Positions 15,105 to 24,249 of a stretch of 28,743 bases of DNA are shown here, piece after piece. The DNA comes from JAKEGK01 sp036507695 (lineage in GTDB: Bacteria > Pseudomonadota > Gammaproteobacteria > SZUA-152). Below the pieces are notes generated by a model. That model saw only the letters and a program-made list of their open reading frames with translations, had not been told where the DNA came from and ran no database searches. Positions within the stretch are counted from its first letter, which is position 1. Each line of letters begins with the position of its first letter. The stretch lies in contig DATCIR010000068.1 in NCBI GenBank assembly GCA_036507695.1, forward strand, positions 1-28,743, given 5' to 3'. Position numbers and translations under genes: made by a program.

Positions 15105-15394
15105 AAGCGCATACGCCTCACTCTATTCAGTCTATGGTGTTAATATGGGCGCGGAATTGTCCGTTTCAATATAGAAATAGATTGCTGCTTTTGTTCCCCG
15201 GTAACGGCGGTCAAGCGCTTCACAACCGCCCGCGGATTCCATGCCAGTAATACAGCGCCGAAGCCAAATACCCGGTTTCTCACCCCTCTATGCCGTGGAT
15301 TCCGCACACAGGATCGGACCGGATTTATACGTTTCCCAATAAGCACATCATGGACTGCGGCTTCTTCATTAATACTTGCGTAAAAAAAATCATT
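15105..15394. other. 290-bp gap upstream of sigZ
   Basis: A 68-residue minus-strand frame at 15140-15346 has no recognisable motif or ribosome site and is left uncalled. The region ends in an A run (T run on the minus strand) at about 15383-15390, just past the DUF1835 stop, but no stable hairpin precedes it. Confidence 0.4.
15142..15169 (-). promoter_or_regulatory. Candidate promoter of sigZ
   Basis: On the minus strand TTGAAA (15164-15169) and CATATT (15142-15147) lie 16 bp apart, about 40 bp before the sigZ ATG. The -35 fits sigma-70 (TTGA), while the -10 is a weaker match. An ECF promoter cannot be excluded. Confidence 0.35.
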
Positions 15395-16702
15395 TCATCG
15401 TGCTTGTTTAATTGTCACTACGGAAGTCTCCCTGTCGATGCGCCACGAACTATCTTTTGTTGAGCTGATGCGAACGCCGCCCACCCAGCGCTCAATTGAA
15501 TTCAATTCGAGCCAATCAGCATCTTGGTTAAGCAAACGCTCTGCAATTGCGGTTGTCTGTACATGCCAATCAACAGGGTTTCCCCCCCGCTTTTGCACAC
15601 TCAACGCGGGATGTTCGGCAATCGCCAGACTATTAAGAATATCCCAGTAGCCAATATCGCCACAAAACGTTAACGGTTCATAATGATTAGTGTACCAGCC
15701 AAACAGTCGTGCCGCGGTCATCGGGCCTTTGTCGTGCAGTATTTGCAGGGTTAATTGCTCGGTGAGGCTTAATCCATTGTCAATCGACGGCAACTCAAAC
15801 AAATGACGCCGGAAAGCAACCGCCATGGCAGGCAAGACCGGCGTACCATTATTGGCAAGATCCAGCAATGCTTGCGGTGAGGATGCAGTAATGGCGCGCC
15901 AGGCAAGTTGACCTAGTTTGTATTGCGCGCCGGTCACCGGCGTAAACTGGCGCCAGAGCAGGCGCAAAGCTTCTGCCGGCAACTGCCCAATGCCGTTAAA
16001 TCGCTTCACTCCGGGAAAGTGCGTCACACTGATTTGTTGCAATTCTTGCGGACGATTAGCGGGATCACAAAAATAATCCAGCAATTTGGCAAGAATTAAT
16101 TGGTCATGAGAATCGTGTTCAAACCACAGCATGACACGCTCATAGTCTCTGGCTTGTTCCAGCGCGCCGTATTCTTCCTGCAAACGCGACATAACCTCCT
16201 CAAGCGGTATACCCCACTGACTGATATACCGGGCCCGGATTTTCAGAAACTCATCCAGGGTCGCGAGCTGCGGAACCGGGCCATGCGCGTAGGGATCGGC
16301 AAAGCACAAAAAGTCGCCTTCAAAACCACTGCTGGCGAGTCCTTCTTTAATATCGGTACCGCAACGGATGTGCAAAGTACGCTGGCCGGAATCCAGCGCT
16401 GTTGGACGGCCTGATTGCACAGCGTCTTGAGCGGCATGCGCCTGCTCAGTATGCGTTTTCAATTCAGACCACTGACGAAAGCCACAGTGTTGGGCGATTG
16501 CCTGTTGCGCGTCAGTTAACGTGGGGGACTGGTGTGGGCCGGCGCCATTGTCTTGCCACTGGTTCAGCAATTCCGTGGCGCGTTGTTCTTGTTGTTGGAA
16601 CGACAGGGGTTTCCACTTGCGGGGATCGTCCGCTTCGAAATCGTGCTGAATATGCTGTTGCGCGATGAGCTGCTCACGCAACGCGGCAAGACAAATAATC
16701 AT
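15395..16702 (-). CDS. DUF1835 domain-containing protein
   Basis: A 435-residue cytoplasmic protein. The N-terminal 95 residues include SPTLTDAQQAIAQHCGFRQW, a short helical motif found at the front of ankyrin-like and DUF1835 proteins. DUF1835 follows, from LHIRCGTDIKEGL through ADPYAHGPVP to VMLWFEHDSHDQLILAKLL (about residues 108-220). The C-terminal 190 residues are helical and end in a winged-helix-like segment. The ATG at 16702 is firmly supported by AAGGAGG five bases upstream; a frame open to 16819 would add unlikely residues. No enzyme activity is established. It is not clearly in an operon with sigZ. Confidence 0.85.
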   Translation of the reverse strand: MIICLAALREQLIAQQHIQHDFEADDPRKWKPLSFQQQEQRATELLNQWQDNGAGPHQSPTLTDAQQAIAQHCGFRQWSELKTHTEQAHAAQDAVQSGRPTALDSGQRTLHIRCGTDIKEGLASSGFEGDFLCFADPYAHGPVPQLATLDEFLKIRARYISQWGIPLEEVMSRLQEEYGALEQARDYERVMLWFEHDSHDQLILAKLLDYFCDPANRPQELQQISVTHFPGVKRFNGIGQLPAEALRLLWRQFTPVTGAQYKLGQLAWRAITASSPQALLDLANNGTPVLPAMAVAFRRHLFELPSIDNGLSLTEQLTLQILHDKGPMTAARLFGWYTNHYEPLTFCGDIGYWDILNSLAIAEHPALSVQKRGGNPVDWHVQTTAIAERLLNQDADWLELNSIERWVGGVRISSTKDSSWRIDRETSVVTIKQAR

Positions 16703-17032
16703 AACAACCTCCTTGATCTTCTTTATCCCGTACCCATATCCTGGATTCAAGGGCAGGGCGCGACGATAGGATACAAGGAAATCGCCAGTTAAAATGTGAA
16801 TTCTGCTGTTGGCGCGCAATCCTTTTTGCGGAGGTGACGCTGATAAAATCAGCGTAAGTATTTTTAAGCATATCGTTACGTAAGTGGCAAAATTTACCCA
16901 TGTGGATCCAGATCAATTCAATGCTGAAAATAATTTGCTATATACTTGATCAACAATGGATTTGATCTAGAATAAAAACACTCAGATCGAACCGCAACAT
17001 GTGCTATTAACGACCGCGAAGCGCATAGGCGA
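16703..17032. other. 330-bp divergent intergenic region
   Basis: This gap separates the divergent DUF1835 and AAA+ ATPase genes and should hold both promoters. An 80-residue minus-strand frame at 16674-16916 overlaps the DUF1835 start and has no motif, so it is not called. A candidate promoter for the plus-strand gene is listed separately. Confidence 0.5.
16946..16973 (+). promoter_or_regulatory. Candidate promoter of the ExeA-like ATPase gene
   Basis: TTGATC (16946-16951) and TAGAAT (16968-16973) are 16 bp apart, giving four and five matches to the sigma-70 consensus. TTGATC is repeated at 16962-16967 inside the spacer. The leader would be about 55 bases. Confidence 0.4.
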
Positions 17033-17944
17033 ATGACCATGTACGAAAACTTCTATCACCTCGATGCCGATCCCTTCGGATTGAACCCGGACCCGCGCTT
17101 CAGTTATTCGCACCCGAGTTACCTCAAAGCGAAAACCTACATGAGCTTCGCCCTGCAACGCGGTGAAGGCTTCCTGCTGATTACCGGCAAACCCGGCATC
17201 GGCAAAACAACCTTAATCAAGGAATTGATCAAGGATTTGGACCCGGGAAAATTCAATGTCACCACCTTGGTAACTACCCGCCTGGAAGCGGACGATCTGC
17301 TGCGTTCGGTCGCTTACTCTTACGATCTGCCGATTGAAAAAGCGGATAAAGCCACCGTCATACAACAGCTGACGAAATTTTTAACCACCCGGCGGCGGCG
17401 GAATCAACACTCCATTCTCATTGTCGACGAAGCGCAGGACCTGAGCGAATCCGCCATGGAAGAATTACGGTTATTGACCAACCTGGAATGCAGCAACCGC
17501 CCGCTGCTGCAAATTTTTCTGGTGGGGCAACCGCAATTGTACGATTTGCTGGGCGCCAACTGCATGGAACAGTTACGCCAGAGAATTACGGTGGCAACCG
17601 CCATGTTGCCGCTTTCAGCGGAGGAATCAGAACACTACATACAACGCCGGTTGTCCGTCGCCGGCTGGCACAACGACCCGCAAATCGCCCACGAGGTCTA
17701 CCCATTAATACACAAAAACAGCGACGGCATACCACGGCGGATCAACCAACTCTGCAGCCGGTTATTTTTGCACGGTTTTGCCGAGGAAAAACACTTATTG
17801 GATGTTACGGATATTAACGCGGTAATTAAGGAACTAAGCGAGGAACAACTCTCGCATACCCATACGATCTTAAAGACGGAAAACACAACCGACAGGGATT
17901 TTATAAGCCTTGCACCGGCAAATTCGAAAAAGGAATTGCATTAG
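17033..17944 (+). CDS. ExeA/GspA-like AAA+ ATPase
   Basis: The 303-residue protein belongs to the AAA+ group that includes ExeA/GspA of type II secretion, MshM of MSHA pili and the XrtA/PEP-CTERM-associated ATPase. The N-terminus (MYENFYHLDADPFGLNPDPRF) is diagnostic for the group. Walker A is GKPGIGKTT at 52-60, Walker B ILIVDEAQ at 128-135, and a sensor-like FLVGQPQL at 162-169 follows, then RQRITVATAMLPLS and the IPRRINQL motif of the lid. It ends soon after the lid, lacking the transmembrane and peptidoglycan-binding part of GspA. No secretion, pilus or exosortase gene is in the window, so its partner is unknown. ATG at 17033 or 17039. Confidence 0.88.
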   Translation: MTMYENFYHLDADPFGLNPDPRFSYSHPSYLKAKTYMSFALQRGEGFLLITGKPGIGKTTLIKELIKDLDPGKFNVTTLVTTRLEADDLLRSVAYSYDLPIEKADKATVIQQLTKFLTTRRRRNQHSILIVDEAQDLSESAMEELRLLTNLECSNRPLLQIFLVGQPQLYDLLGANCMEQLRQRITVATAMLPLSAEESEHYIQRRLSVAGWHNDPQIAHEVYPLIHKNSDGIPRRINQLCSRLFLHGFAEEKHLLDVTDINAVIKELSEEQLSHTHTILKTENTTDRDFISLAPANSKKELH

Positions 17945-17964
17945 CTCCGGCTTGGTAATTTACC

Positions 17965-17978
17965 GGCGGTTATCCGCC
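17965..17978. terminator. Short GC hairpin in convergent gap
   Basis: GGCGG (17965-17969), TTAT, CCGCC (17974-17978) forms a perfect 5-bp hairpin between the convergent ATPase and glycerate kinase genes. There is no T tract, so it is at best a weak or Rho-assisted terminator. Confidence 0.35.
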
Positions 17979-17985
17979 ATCGTCT

Positions 17986-19233
17986 TCAGCTATTGGCGAT
18001 CCCCAACACCACGTCAGCGACATTGGTGCCGGTGGGCCCTGTTTTAACAAGACTATCAGCCGCTGCAAAATAACTGCCGGCGTCGGCGCGGCGCAAATAG
18101 TCCACCGGATCACAACCAAGGCCCAGCTGTTGCCGCGCCCGAAGCAGCGAGCCGGAATCGACACAGGCACCCGCGGCATCCATCACGCCATCACGGCCAT
18201 CGGTTCCCGCGGCTAACAAACACCAGCCGGTTTCATTTTGAAGGGTAATCGCGGCGCTTAACGCCAGGCTTTGACAGCGCCCGCCCTTGCCGGGATTTTC
18301 CGGTAACTTAACCGTGGTTTCACCGCCCCACAGGTGCAACTTACCCGGTTGGGATCGCATGATCCGTGCGATACGCTCTCCGCATTGCGACGCGTCACCC
18401 TGCAAATACTCCTCATGCACAAGCGGCGCGTATCCGTGGTGCACGGCCGATTGCTGAGCCGCGCGCACTGCCTGCTGAATACTGGCAATAATCTTCCACT
18501 GTATATTATTGAAACACGACGCGTTCCGGTCCGGCATTGGCGGCGCCTGCAACAACAGGTGGCGAACAAATTCCGGCAGCGCTTCGTCATGCATGGCGCC
18601 CGGGGAGACCTCCGCGGGAAACAATAAGCCCGAACCGATCACTGCGGGATCATCACCCTGCACATCCGACAGCAAGAGCACGGTGGTCCTACGGCCCGCG
18701 AGCTGTCGCGCCAAACGCCCGCCTTTGATGCAGGAAAGCCGTTTTCGAATCGCGTTCATTCGCATAATAGGCAGTCCGCTTTGCAGTAACCACGCATTGA
18801 GATTTTTCAGTTCGGCAATGCTCGAAGACCCGGGCAACACCTCCACCAATGCCGATGCGCCCCCGGAAATCAAGAACAGTAACGTTGTGGCCTCCGGTAG
18901 CGCCTGCAGCAGATTCAATAACCGGCGCCCCGCTTCCAGGCTCCTTTCATCCGGCAACGGATGTCCGGCTTCCAGTACGTCATAGCCCGGCAATGCCGGA
19001 TGGTGCCCACCGGCGTGGGTGATGACAAGGCTGTGTTTGATTTGCCCACCCAAAACAGTGCGCGCGCCACTGGCCATACTGCAGGCGGCTTTTCCAATCG
19101 CTAACAGACAAACATCGCCGATGAGCGGATTTTCCCGTAGATAGCGCTCGGTGCAGCGCGCGCCATTGACTGCCTGAATCGCGTCTTTGAACATGGAGAC
19201 GAATGCCGGCTGGTGCGAGCTATTGATATTCAT
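17986..19233 (-). CDS. Glycerate kinase, type 2 (DUF4147/MOFRL)
   Basis: Type-2 glycerate kinases (GckA/TtuD) phosphorylate D-glycerate at C2 to 2-phosphoglycerate, joining glyoxylate, serine or tartrate breakdown to glycolysis. The 415 residues show the N-terminal DUF4147 domain, with AIGKAACSMA at 45-54, HPLPDERS at 91-98 and LISGGASALVEVL at 121-133. The C-terminal MOFRL domain has GTDGRDGVMDAAGA at 343-356 and TGPTGTNVADV at about 397-407. Length is normal. The ATG at 19233 diverges from the cyclase gene. No tartrate or glyoxylate genes are adjacent, so the physiological source of glycerate is open. Confidence 0.94.
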   Translation of the reverse strand: MNINSSHQPAFVSMFKDAIQAVNGARCTERYLRENPLIGDVCLLAIGKAACSMASGARTVLGGQIKHSLVITHAGGHHPALPGYDVLEAGHPLPDERSLEAGRRLLNLLQALPEATTLLFLISGGASALVEVLPGSSSIAELKNLNAWLLQSGLPIMRMNAIRKRLSCIKGGRLARQLAGRRTTVLLLSDVQGDDPAVIGSGLLFPAEVSPGAMHDEALPEFVRHLLLQAPPMPDRNASCFNNIQWKIIASIQQAVRAAQQSAVHHGYAPLVHEEYLQGDASQCGERIARIMRSQPGKLHLWGGETTVKLPENPGKGGRCQSLALSAAITLQNETGWCLLAAGTDGRDGVMDAAGACVDSGSLLRARQQLGLGCDPVDYLRRADAGSYFAAADSLVKTGPTGTNVADVVLGIANS

Positions 19234-19394
19234 CAGGTTTTTCGGATTCCAAAATTACTATGAGTCAATAAATTTATTACCATTGCGATACCCGCATAAT
19301 TAAGTAAAATCGCTGTTGCTTGAGCGCAGCTACCAAGCACATCATAATATAAAATTCCTGATTTCCTGCTTTTAGTGATTTTGGCGAAAACACC

Positions 19395-22300
19395 ATGCAG
19401 TGTACAAAATGCGGATTTGCAAATCCGGAAGGCATGAAGTTCTGCGGCCAATGCGCGACGCCGCTGGCGCCCTTGTGTCCTCACTGCCAATTCGAGAACC
19501 CGCCGGGATTTAAATTTTGCGGCGACTGCGGCAAACCACTGGCCGCGCAATCCAGCACTGCCTTGGGCAATGATAAAAAGCCCGCCGTGGCCGATGCGCT
19601 GGCCTCCCATCCGCAGGCGGAACGGCGGCAGTTAACCGTGCTGTTTTGCGATGTCGTGGGTTCCGCGGCGTTATCCGAACATGTCGACCCGGAAGACTTG
19701 CGCGATATTATGGGCAAGTATCGCGATACCTGCCAGGAGGTTGTCGGCCGGTTTCAGGGGCATATCGCGCAGTACCTGGGCGACGGCATTCTGGTCTACT
19801 TTGGTTACCCACAGGCAAACGAAGACGACGCCATACGGGCCGTGCAAGCCGGCCTGGAACTGATTGAGCATATCAGAGGCCTCAACGAGCAATTATCCCG
19901 GGAACAAGGCATCAGCCTATCCATCCGGGTGGGTGTTCATACCGGACTGGTCGTTATCGGCGAAATCGGCAGTGATGACAAGCGTTCACTGGCCATGGGA
20001 ACGACCCCCAATGTGGCGGCCCGCCTGCAGGATCTGGCCGAAGCGGATTCCGTGGTCATAAGCAATGCCACCTACCGCCTGACGCAAGCCAGGTTCGTGT
20101 GTGTTGCGCTGGGTGAACATCAGCTCAAAGGATTCAGCCATCCATTCACCTTGTACAAAGTCAATTCGATGGCCCAATCGGCGAGAACCGGCGCAGCACA
20201 AGCCGCGTTTAATCAGGTTCCATTGATAGGCCGGGAACAGGAGTCCGCGCTGATCGTTGACCGCTTCGAACAGGCAAAAACCGGCCAAGGACAAGTAGTG
20301 CTGCTCAGCGGCGAAGCCGGGATTGGCAAATCACGGCTGGTGCAGTTGTTGCGGGAAGTGGCCGACGACGGTAATAATTGCCTGTTTGAATGCTGGGGTT
20401 CACCCTACCATAAAAACAGTTTCCTGCATTGTGTCGTTAATGTATTGCATAGCGTGCTGGAACTGGAAAAATGCGCCACTGACGACGAAAAAATAAAACA
20501 ACTTGAAGCACCGCTGACCGCGTTTGGCGTGCCGCTATCGGAAAACGTGCCGCTGCTCGCCGAATTGCTGTCAATCCCGCTGCCCAAGGACCGTTATCCC
20601 GCTTTGCAAGTCACCCCTCAACAACGCAAGCAAAAAATACTGGAAGCTCTGCTAAGCGTAGTACTGGGGCTGGCCGCACAGCGTATGGTGGTGATAATTA
20701 TCGAGGATTTGCATTGGATCGATCCGACCACCATTGAATTGCTGGGCTTGTTGCTCGACCAGGTGCCCACGGCTAATATTTTTGTGCTGTTAAGTTACCG
20801 GCTGGAATTCACCCCGCCGTGGGCGCCGCGTTCGCATATCACCCATATCTCCACCAACCGGTTGACCCGCAAGCAGTCCGGGCACATGGTGCGTTGGATC
20901 GCCAAGAACAAGGATTTACCAATATCGGTATTCAATGAAATTATCAGCAAGACGGACGGCACGCCGTTTTTCGTGGAAGAATTGACGAAAATGGTTCTGG
21001 AGTCGGCTTTGTTAAAAGAGACTCATGAACGCTATGAACTGGCCGGCCCGATCGCCAACCTTGCGATCCCGTCAACCCTGCAGGATTCACTGATGGCGCG
21101 CCTGGACAAGCTGGGTTCCGCCAAGGAGCTCGCGCAACTGAGCGCCACGTTGGGCAGGGAGTTCGCGCACAGTTTATTGAGCGCGGTCACCGGCAGTTCC
21201 TATGAAAACCTGGATCAGCATTTGGCGCATCTGGTCTTTCACGAACTGTTATATCAACGCGGCTTGCCCCCCATGGCTTCCTATACCTTCCGTCATGCCC
21301 TGGTGCATGAAGTCGCGTACCAGTCCCTATTGAAGAAAACCCGGCAGAAATATCACCGCAAAATCGCCGAGGTTCTCGCGGCTCAGTTTCCGGAAAAAAT
21401 ACAGGAAAATCCCGAGCTCATGGCGCATCACTGTAATGAAGCGGGGGATTGCGAGAGCGCAATGCAATACTGGATGCGCGCCGGCCGCATGGCCATCCAA
21501 CGCTCCGCCAATGCGGACGCCACCGTCCACCTGAACAACGCGCTGCAGGCTTTGAAAAATCTGCCCGAGTCACCCCAACTCGCGGAAATCGAATTGCAGA
21601 TCCAGGCGTCCCGGGGCCTAGCGTATATGCTGCTAAACGGCTATGCGGCTGATGAAGTGCAATGCGCCTACGGCCGCGCCTATGAGTTAAGCCGTTACAG
21701 CGGAAAATCCAGCGCTATGTTCCCCATTCTGTGCGGGTTATGGGAATTTTACCTGGTGCGGGCGGAGTTGGACGCTGCGCAAGACCTGGCGGTGCAGCTG
21801 CAAACCATTGCCGCCGAAACCTCCAAACCGGACCAGCTTCTTGAAGCCCAACGCGCGCTTGGGGCAACGTCATTCTGGCGGGGTGACTTTTCCAGCGCTG
21901 AACAGCATCTCGCGCGCGCCATTAAATCCGACGCAGCCGATCAGGCCTCAGAGCGGATGCCGGTGTATGGCCACGATACCCAGGCCGCCGCTTTAGGCAG
22001 CGCCGCGTGTGTATCCTGGTTGATGGGTTATGCTGACCGCGCCGTGGAACTTATCAATCAATCCGCGGCGCGCACAAAAAAAATCAACCATCCCTTCAGC
22101 ATTGTTTACGCCAGTTATTTTTCCGCGGTGATTCATCAGTTGCGGGGCAATGCCGAAAAAACCGGGGAACTGGCCGAAACTACCATGCGGTTGTGTGAAA
22201 AATACGAATTCTGGTTCTGGTATGACACGGCGGCCATGGTAAAAATATGGGCCCAACACGAACTGACCGGCGATAATAAATTGATTAGTCAATACACCAG

Positions 22301-22781
22301 CGTATTGCATCAATATGTCAAGCGCGGCAGCCGCCTGGCATTAACATATATGCATAGCTTGCTGGCGCGCATGCACATCAAAGCAGGCCAATGGGAACAA
22401 GCCGAAACCGTCATTGACAAGGCAATCTCCAAACTGAACACGCATTATGAACATTTTTTCCAGGCGGAATTGTACCGGTTAAAGGCTGTCATCACCTGGC
22501 AACGCAAAACCACGGCTACTAACGACATCGAAGCCTGTTTCAACCAAGCGCTTCACACCGCGCGGCGCCAAAGCGCGCTGGGACTGGAATTGCGCGTTAT
22601 GGCGGATTATTGCCGTTACTTATATGAGCAGAGACAAACGGAATCTGCGGATCAAATGCTTACTGATATATTACAACGGGTAAATGAAGGGCAGACGACC
22701 CGGGACTATCAGCAGGTGGAATTATTGTTGCAACAGATTAAAAATGCCCCATCCATCAAGGTACAAGTTGAAACGCTATAG
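19395..22781 (+). CDS. Soluble-adenylyl-cyclase-like protein: zinc ribbons, class III cyclase, ATPase, TPR
   Basis: The 1128-residue cytoplasmic protein has four parts. Two zinc ribbons (Cys3/6/17/20 and Cys28/31/42/45) start it. The class III nucleotidyl cyclase domain (about 78-257) has metal-binding Asp86 (FCDVVGS) and Asp130 (YLGDGILVYFGYP), and Asn206/Arg210 in TTPNVAARL. Thr204 stands where many cyclases have Asp, as in class IIIb, bicarbonate-responsive enzymes. An AAA/STAND-like ATPase follows, with Walker A GEAGIGKS at 306-313 and Walker B VVIIIEDLHWID at 432-443. The remainder, from about 650, is TPR-like helical repeat. The order resembles mammalian soluble adenylyl cyclase. All catalytic residues appear present, so it should make cAMP, but activity and signal are not shown. 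Confidence 0.9.
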   Translation: MQCTKCGFANPEGMKFCGQCATPLAPLCPHCQFENPPGFKFCGDCGKPLAAQSSTALGNDKKPAVADALASHPQAERRQLTVLFCDVVGSAALSEHVDPEDLRDIMGKYRDTCQEVVGRFQGHIAQYLGDGILVYFGYPQANEDDAIRAVQAGLELIEHIRGLNEQLSREQGISLSIRVGVHTGLVVIGEIGSDDKRSLAMGTTPNVAARLQDLAEADSVVISNATYRLTQARFVCVALGEHQLKGFSHPFTLYKVNSMAQSARTGAAQAAFNQVPLIGREQESALIVDRFEQAKTGQGQVVLLSGEAGIGKSRLVQLLREVADDGNNCLFECWGSPYHKNSFLHCVVNVLHSVLELEKCATDDEKIKQLEAPLTAFGVPLSENVPLLAELLSIPLPKDRYPALQVTPQQRKQKILEALLSVVLGLAAQRMVVIIIEDLHWIDPTTIELLGLLLDQVPTANIFVLLSYRLEFTPPWAPRSHITHISTNRLTRKQSGHMVRWIAKNKDLPISVFNEIISKTDGTPFFVEELTKMVLESALLKETHERYELAGPIANLAIPSTLQDSLMARLDKLGSAKELAQLSATLGREFAHSLLSAVTGSSYENLDQHLAHLVFHELLYQRGLPPMASYTFRHALVHEVAYQSLLKKTRQKYHRKIAEVLAAQFPEKIQENPELMAHHCNEAGDCESAMQYWMRAGRMAIQRSANADATVHLNNALQALKNLPESPQLAEIELQIQASRGLAYMLLNGYAADEVQCAYGRAYELSRYSGKSSAMFPILCGLWEFYLVRAELDAAQDLAVQLQTIAAETSKPDQLLEAQRALGATSFWRGDFSSAEQHLARAIKSDAADQASERMPVYGHDTQAAALGSAACVSWLMGYADRAVELINQSAARTKKINHPFSIVYASYFSAVIHQLRGNAEKTGELAETTMRLCEKYEFWFWYDTAAMVKIWAQHELTGDNKLISQYTSVLHQYVKRGSRLALTYMHSLLARMHIKAGQWEQAETVIDKAISKLNTHYEHFFQAELYRLKAVITWQRKTTATNDIEACFNQALHTARRQSALGLELRVMADYCRYLYEQRQTESADQMLTDILQRVNEGQTTRDYQQVELLLQQIKNAPSIKVQVETL

Positions 22782-22809
22782 GCAGGCTATACACTATTAG
22801 TGAAATAGA

Positions 22810-23724
22810 TCAGGCGACGTGATGCGTGGACTTGCCTTCCCGGGCGCGAATTAAAGTAAGCGCATCGATAAACTGATCCCGCGCCTCGACTAACACATTC
22901 TCGATATCGTCAATGGATACCTTGGTCATTTGCCAGACGTCTCTGGGCACGCTGCTTAATATCTCCAGATCGTTGGTTCCGGCTTCGGCCAGTTCCGTAA
23001 TGATATTGGCGAGATACACAATCGACGCTTCCAGAACAAAGTCGCCGGCTTTTTCCGGACTATGATGATGTAAAGCCGCTGTTTGATGGGTTTGCGGCAA
23101 GGACCATGCTTTCATCAGTTCAGCGCCGACCTGGGCGTGATCAAACCCAAGCACAGTATTCTCAGCGACATGAAGTTCCACCCCATGCTCCTTCCGATAA
23201 CGCAGGACTTCCCGGCACTGGTCCGGCAACTTGAAGGCTATCACCATCCGGCCAATATCATGCATCAAACCGGCGACAAACAATCGTTCGCTGTGTAACA
23301 CACGGGATTTCCTGGCGATGATTCGTGACACAATGCCGCAATAAACCGCATGACGCCAAAACGATTCAATGTCTATCAAGTCATTGGAGACTTTTTCAAA
23401 AATACCGGCCACCGTGGCGGCAAACACCAGGTCTTTCAATTCACGGTTGCCAACGACGGTAATGGCGCGGGATACCGTTTCAATCCTGGCGGGAAACTGA
23501 TAAAAGGCGCTGTTTACAATACGCAACAGGCGCGCGGTCAATGCCGCGTCCTGGCTGACAACTTTGCCGATATCCGCCGCGGAACATTCGGGGTTGTCCA
23601 CCATTTCCTTGACGCGCACACAGACATCCGGAAGGGAAATCAAGCCTACGACACCTTGCACTAATTCCTGAACCGTACCTGGGCGATTACCCTGTGCGAT
23701 ATGCTTGCTCTCTAATGCTGACAT
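22810..23724 (-). CDS. HDOD domain protein
   Basis: A 304-residue HDOD protein, a family related to HD phosphohydrolases but usually without catalysis, acting in signalling and stress or motility control. The HDOD core spans about residues 20-215: LPDVCVRVKEMVDNPECSAADIGKVVSQDAAL, then LLRIVNSAFY, ISRAITVVGNRELKDLV, HDIGRMV near 149, and GFDHAQVGAELMKAWSLP. The HDIG motif retains His and Asp. There is no attached output domain such as EAL or GGDEF. It is convergent with the cyclase gene and divergent from the TPR gene. ATG at 23724 has only a weak ribosome site. Confidence 0.9.
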   Translation of the reverse strand: MSALESKHIAQGNRPGTVQELVQGVVGLISLPDVCVRVKEMVDNPECSAADIGKVVSQDAALTARLLRIVNSAFYQFPARIETVSRAITVVGNRELKDLVFAATVAGIFEKVSNDLIDIESFWRHAVYCGIVSRIIARKSRVLHSERLFVAGLMHDIGRMVIAFKLPDQCREVLRYRKEHGVELHVAENTVLGFDHAQVGAELMKAWSLPQTHQTAALHHHSPEKAGDFVLEASIVYLANIITELAEAGTNDLEILSSVPRDVWQMTKVSIDDIENVLVEARDQFIDALTLIRAREGKSTHHVA

Positions 23725-23990
23725 TGTTCTGCGTCTTCAACAAATTCTAAAACTTAATCTGGTTTGCGTTTTTAAAAAAACGGTGAATTACCCATTCAGC
23801 GACAAACCAATCCCCGCAACTGACTGAACCACCGCAAGCCAATAACGCCACGCAAAGTCATTATTTTCCACGGAATAGCCCGGTACGCGCTATTTCTATA
23901 TCGGACAGCAAGCTCAAGTATTAAGCCTGTCACTAACAAACTGTGACGCATGCACATATATATTTATCATATTTATCATTATCTTACAAC
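23725..23990. other. Non-coding region upstream of HDOD gene
   Basis: No gene is credible. It has a 6-bp inverted repeat AATAGC (23874-23879) with GCTATT (23889-23894) and a tandem 9-mer ATTTATCAT at 23962-23970 and 23971-23979 in an AT-rich stretch that may be promoter DNA for the downstream leader. Confidence 0.4.
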
Positions 23991-23993
23991 AGC

Positions 23994-24249
23994 GTTGGTG
24001 GTTTGCCTGAATTCAAGTCGACAAAATCGCTCGATTTTCCTGACGCTTATCGTTAAAGAAACCCGCGAATTTGGCCGACAACCAAAAGTAAAGAGATCAC
24101 AATTGAACTGAAGCCCCATAGCGAGGAGTAGTAAAACACGTTGTGGTTTTAAACCGGCGTTCTCAGCAAACGGACCTTGAGTTGAAGCACCTGTTGGTCT
24201 TTGCCAACCCGCCGGTTTCACGAATAAGTGTTTATTAAGGAATATTGTT
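23994..24249 (+). ncRNA. Candidate structured leader RNA of the TPR gene
   Basis: About 250 bp upstream of the TPR gene carries a dense set of inverted repeats. AAAATCG/CGATTTT (24023-24029, 24032-24038) is enclosed by GTC/GAC and by GGTTT/AAACC (24000-24004, 24059-24063). AAAACAC/GTGGTTTT lies at 24133-24150. Nearest the gene, AAACCGGCG (24151-24159) pairs perfectly with CGCCGGTTT (24210-24218) and encloses two hairpins, CTCA/TGAG (24162-24181) and GTTGG/CCAAC (24193-24208), like a three-way junction. The ribosome site AAGGAA is just downstream at 24237-24242. It matches no riboswitch I know. A minus-strand 80-residue frame over it looks spurious. It could instead be a dispersed repeat. Confidence 0.4.

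Noticed and set aside
15140..15346. A 68-residue minus-strand frame upstream of sigZ
   Set aside because: Basic, motif-free, without a ribosome site, and it covers the likely sigZ promoter.
16703..16819. Extension of the DUF1835 protein to a start at 16819
   Set aside because: AAGGAGG sits five bases before the ATG at 16702, a far better start; the extra residues look non-coding.
23979..24221. An 80-residue minus-strand frame over the structured leader
   Set aside because: It has no ribosome site, domain or signal, and it overlaps several inverted repeats, which better explain the sequence. It is more likely a shadow of an RNA or repeat element.
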